Source: Paenibacillus daejeonensis DSM 15491 (GTDB taxonomy: Bacteria; Bacillota; Bacilli; Paenibacillales; Paenibacillaceae). Taken from it: a stretch of 34,419 nucleotides of DNA. Location of the stretch: positions 1-34,419 of the forward strand of contig NZ_KB899686.1 of the NCBI RefSeq assembly GCF_000378385.1, read 5' to 3'. Numbering within the stretch: position 1 is the stretch's first letter; each line of letters starts with the position of its first letter. This document shows, in pieces, positions 33,005-34,419 of this stretch. Below the pieces are notes generated by a model. The model was not told the origin of the DNA. It worked only from the letters and a program-made list of their open reading frames with translations, and made no database searches. Position numbers and translations under genes: made by a program.

Positions 33005-33327
33005 AGAACCACTCCTTCTCCCAGGCGGATCCTGACCTGCGGGATCAGCCGACCCTCCAGGCCAATATGCGTATAGGTGATCTCCAGCACCTCAACCCGC
33101 GGCTCTAGGAGCTGTAACGCATCCACGACCTCGGCCGTCATGCGAGCCTGGGCGATCTCCATCGGCGCATCAAGACCGGTCTGAGAAAGCCCGAAGCCAC
33201 GATCCAGCGGCACGGTCCCCTGCACCGTAGATATGATCGTCCGGACGTTCTGCAGGACGGCTTCCAGACCCGCTGCTCCAAAATTAACTGCTGCCGGGGC
33301 GCCCGTCACCACATGTTCCATTACCAT
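33001..33327 (-). CDS. Baseplate assembly protein W (gp25-like)
   Basis: This protein of about 108 residues has the GPW/gp25 pattern: NVRTIISTVQGTVPLDRGFGLS, then LQLLEPRVEVLEI. It starts sheath assembly in the baseplate wedge. Start choice is ATG 33327 with AAGG 6 bases upstream; GTG 33330 and ATG 33321 are close alternatives. Confidence 0.88.
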   Translation of the reverse strand: MVMEHVVTGAPAAVNFGAAGLEAVLQNVRTIISTVQGTVPLDRGFGLSQTGLDAPMEIAQARMTAEVVDALQLLEPRVEVLEITYTHIGLEGRLIPQVRIRLGEGVVL

Positions 33328-33335
33328 CACCTGCC

Positions 33336-33725
33336 TTATACATATTCTTTAAGCGTCACATCGACGGCCGCGACAAGCAGCGTCCCCTTGCCGTCAAATT
33401 TCTGCCACTCTTGGCCAACCGTCTCGATGTACCACTTGCCCGCACCCATCGGTACGCCTCCGATGATCAGCTTCTCTGTCCGGCCTGTCCGGCAATACTC
33501 CGTCAGTTTGGAAAGCTCATTCCGGGGTTTTACGCCCATGGAAACGTCAAAGCGCATCCCAAACGTGATCTCGTCCTGTCCGGGACCGATGTACTGCGGC
33601 CGTGGGTACCGGCCGTAAATCTCATGCGTCGCCCAACGGGCAGAGCTGCTGCGGCTGAAGTCGGTAAAGGTCCGGACGGTTTTGTCCGACACGGTAAAAA
33701 TGAGCGGGCCAAACGATCCAATCAT
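33336..33725 (-). CDS. Phage tail protein U (P2 gpU-like)
   Basis: This protein of about 129 residues starts MIGSFGPLIFTVSDKTVRTF and contains ARWATHEIYGRYPRPQYIGPGQDEITF, the gpU pattern. gpU caps the tail tube end. ATG 33725 overlaps the gpV stop as ATGA; the longer frame from 33785 overlaps gpV too far. Confidence 0.85.
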   Translation of the reverse strand: MIGSFGPLIFTVSDKTVRTFTDFSRSSSARWATHEIYGRYPRPQYIGPGQDEITFGMRFDVSMGVKPRNELSKLTEYCRTGRTEKLIIGGVPMGAGKWYIETVGQEWQKFDGKGTLLVAAVDVTLKEYV

Positions 33726-33982
33726 GTGCCTCCCACCCGTCCAAGGCAGTATCCTGTCTCCAGGCCCGAGCTGAGAAATACGCAAAGCACCGTCTCCCCT
33801 ACTGCAGGCAGTTGGACCTCCATCCTGACAGCAACTGGCGAATCCGTAATCACTCGTACCGGCGGATAGATGATCTGCAGCCAGTCAGTGACGAGATCCT
33901 CCTGGTCCTCAATGACAACCTTGACGGCCTGCCTCTCCTCACTCCTGGTCGAGACAGTCCCCACTCGTATTTGATTACGCAT
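33722..33982 (-). CDS. Short baseplate V/spike protein (gpV OB-fold only)
   Basis: This 86-residue protein matches the gp5/gpV OB domain (IRVGTVSTR...EDLVTDWLQIIYP...LPAVGETVLCVFLSSGLETGYCLGRV). P2 gpV is about 211 residues because it adds a beta-helix spike tip; here that part is absent. The overlaps with both neighbours indicate a complete, short gene, so the spike tip may be on another protein. Confidence 0.8.
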   Translation of the reverse strand: MRNQIRVGTVSTRSEERQAVKVVIEDQEDLVTDWLQIIYPPVRVITDSPVAVRMEVQLPAVGETVLCVFLSSGLETGYCLGRVGGT

Positions 33983-34419
33983 CAGTAACCCAACACCTTT
34001 CTGAGCTCAATTTGCGTCCGATACCCGCTGCCGTCGACCGTGTGCGTGGCCACCTCGATAAAATACTTGTCGTCGAATTGTCCAAAGCCCTGCAACTGTA
34101 CCGTGCAGCCCTGCGCCAAGGCATAATCGCCGATCATCTCCAATCTGGCAATTTGGGCCTGCTTGTTCCGCTGGCGCAGCTCATTGCGGGCCTTCCGGAT
34201 ACCTTCAGCCACCGACTTGATCCGCTCGTTCAGCTTGAGCGTGGGTCCAGATGCTCCCGGGATTCGATAGCTTCCCTTGATCGTCGTCTTTTTCCCTTTA
34301 TCTCCGGTATCTATATAGGCAATCTCGCAAGCGGCGTAAGACGCTCCGATGGTTTGATACTCAAAGCTATAGGAGAGCACAGGGCTCTCCGTTCGCTTGA
34401 TGGTCCGGACGGGTTTCAT
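33982..34419 (-). CDS. Phage late control D protein, C-terminal part
   Basis: The 145 visible residues include ASGPTLKLNERIKSVAEGIRKARNELRQRNKQAQIARLEMIGDYALAQGCTVQLQGFGQFDDKYFIE, typical of the last third of gpD/XkdQ hub proteins. Family members are usually about 330-370 residues, so the frame continues beyond the right edge and the ATG at the very edge is probably internal. Its stop overlaps the gpV start as TGATG. Confidence 0.8.
   Translation of the reverse strand: MKPVRTIKRTESPVLSYSFEYQTIGASYAACEIAYIDTGDKGKKTTIKGSYRIPGASGPTLKLNERIKSVAEGIRKARNELRQRNKQAQIARLEMIGDYALAQGCTVQLQGFGQFDDKYFIEVATHTVDGSGYRTQIELRKVLGY

Larger units (their letters stand above)
23047..34419. mobile_element. Prophage with contractile tail, left part
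   Basis: The left boundary is the tRNA-Gly fragment. Genes inside include a repressor with operators, SOS-controlled and small early-type genes, a lysis cassette and P2/PBSX-like baseplate and fibre genes running leftward in tight overlap. The D gene runs off the right edge. No integrase, terminase, capsid or tape-measure gene is in the window, so these are expected to the right. Overlapping starts and intact motifs suggest the visible tail genes are functional or recently so. Confidence 0.92.

Overview
The window looks like a low-to-mid GC Gram-positive chromosome, most likely Paenibacillus or a close relative. This is an inference from strong AGGAGG-type ribosome binding sites, GTG/TTG starts, a LexA box of the Bacillus type, a CcpA cre site, a YhcN/YlaJ sporulation lipoprotein and a plant-polysaccharide gene set (GH51, GH127, GH4 with AraC-type regulators). 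No rRNA, CRISPR array or complete tRNA was seen.

Left edge (1-820): the 5' half of a group II intron on the minus strand, with the first 30 codons of its reverse transcriptase. It sits just downstream of a strong intrinsic terminator, the usual target of class C introns. A degenerate 15-17 bp repeat array follows.

Sugar region (824-20337): a CBS-domain chemotaxis transducer; an intracellular GH51 arabinofuranosidase; a leftward fucI - RhaB-family kinase - fucA operon with a divergent AraC regulator and a perfect cre match over the fucI start; AadK; a FecCD-type ABC importer operon (permease, ATPase, binding lipoprotein) ending in a SAM methyltransferase; FucU mutarotase; GH127 beta-L-arabinofuranosidase with a divergent AraC regulator; a GH4 glycosidase with its AraC regulator upstream. 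Together they suggest import-independent intracellular steps of L-arabinose-, L-fucose- and uronate/galactose-containing oligosaccharide breakdown under catabolite control.

Cell-envelope genes and repeats (20434-23046): a CE4 polysaccharide deacetylase, a YhcN-type lipoprotein and a MEKHLA-domain protein. Two intergenic elements of about 185 bp (9156-9340 and 22655-22838) share a four-unit geometry (two direct units, then two inverted units at nearly identical spacings) although their spacers have diverged. They are the clearest unexplained structure in the window.

Prophage (23047 to the right edge): its left boundary is a displaced 3' half of tRNA-Gly(TCC). Inside come a lipoprotein, an SOS (LexA) controlled YolD/WYL-like operon, an XRE repressor with a symmetric divergent promoter-operator, a rightward run of very small genes each preceded by a GC hairpin, a secreted cargo protein, a lysis cassette (amidase, holin, XhlA) and leftward contractile-tail genes (fibre, I, J, W, U, V, D). 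The head, terminase and integrase genes are presumably beyond the right edge.
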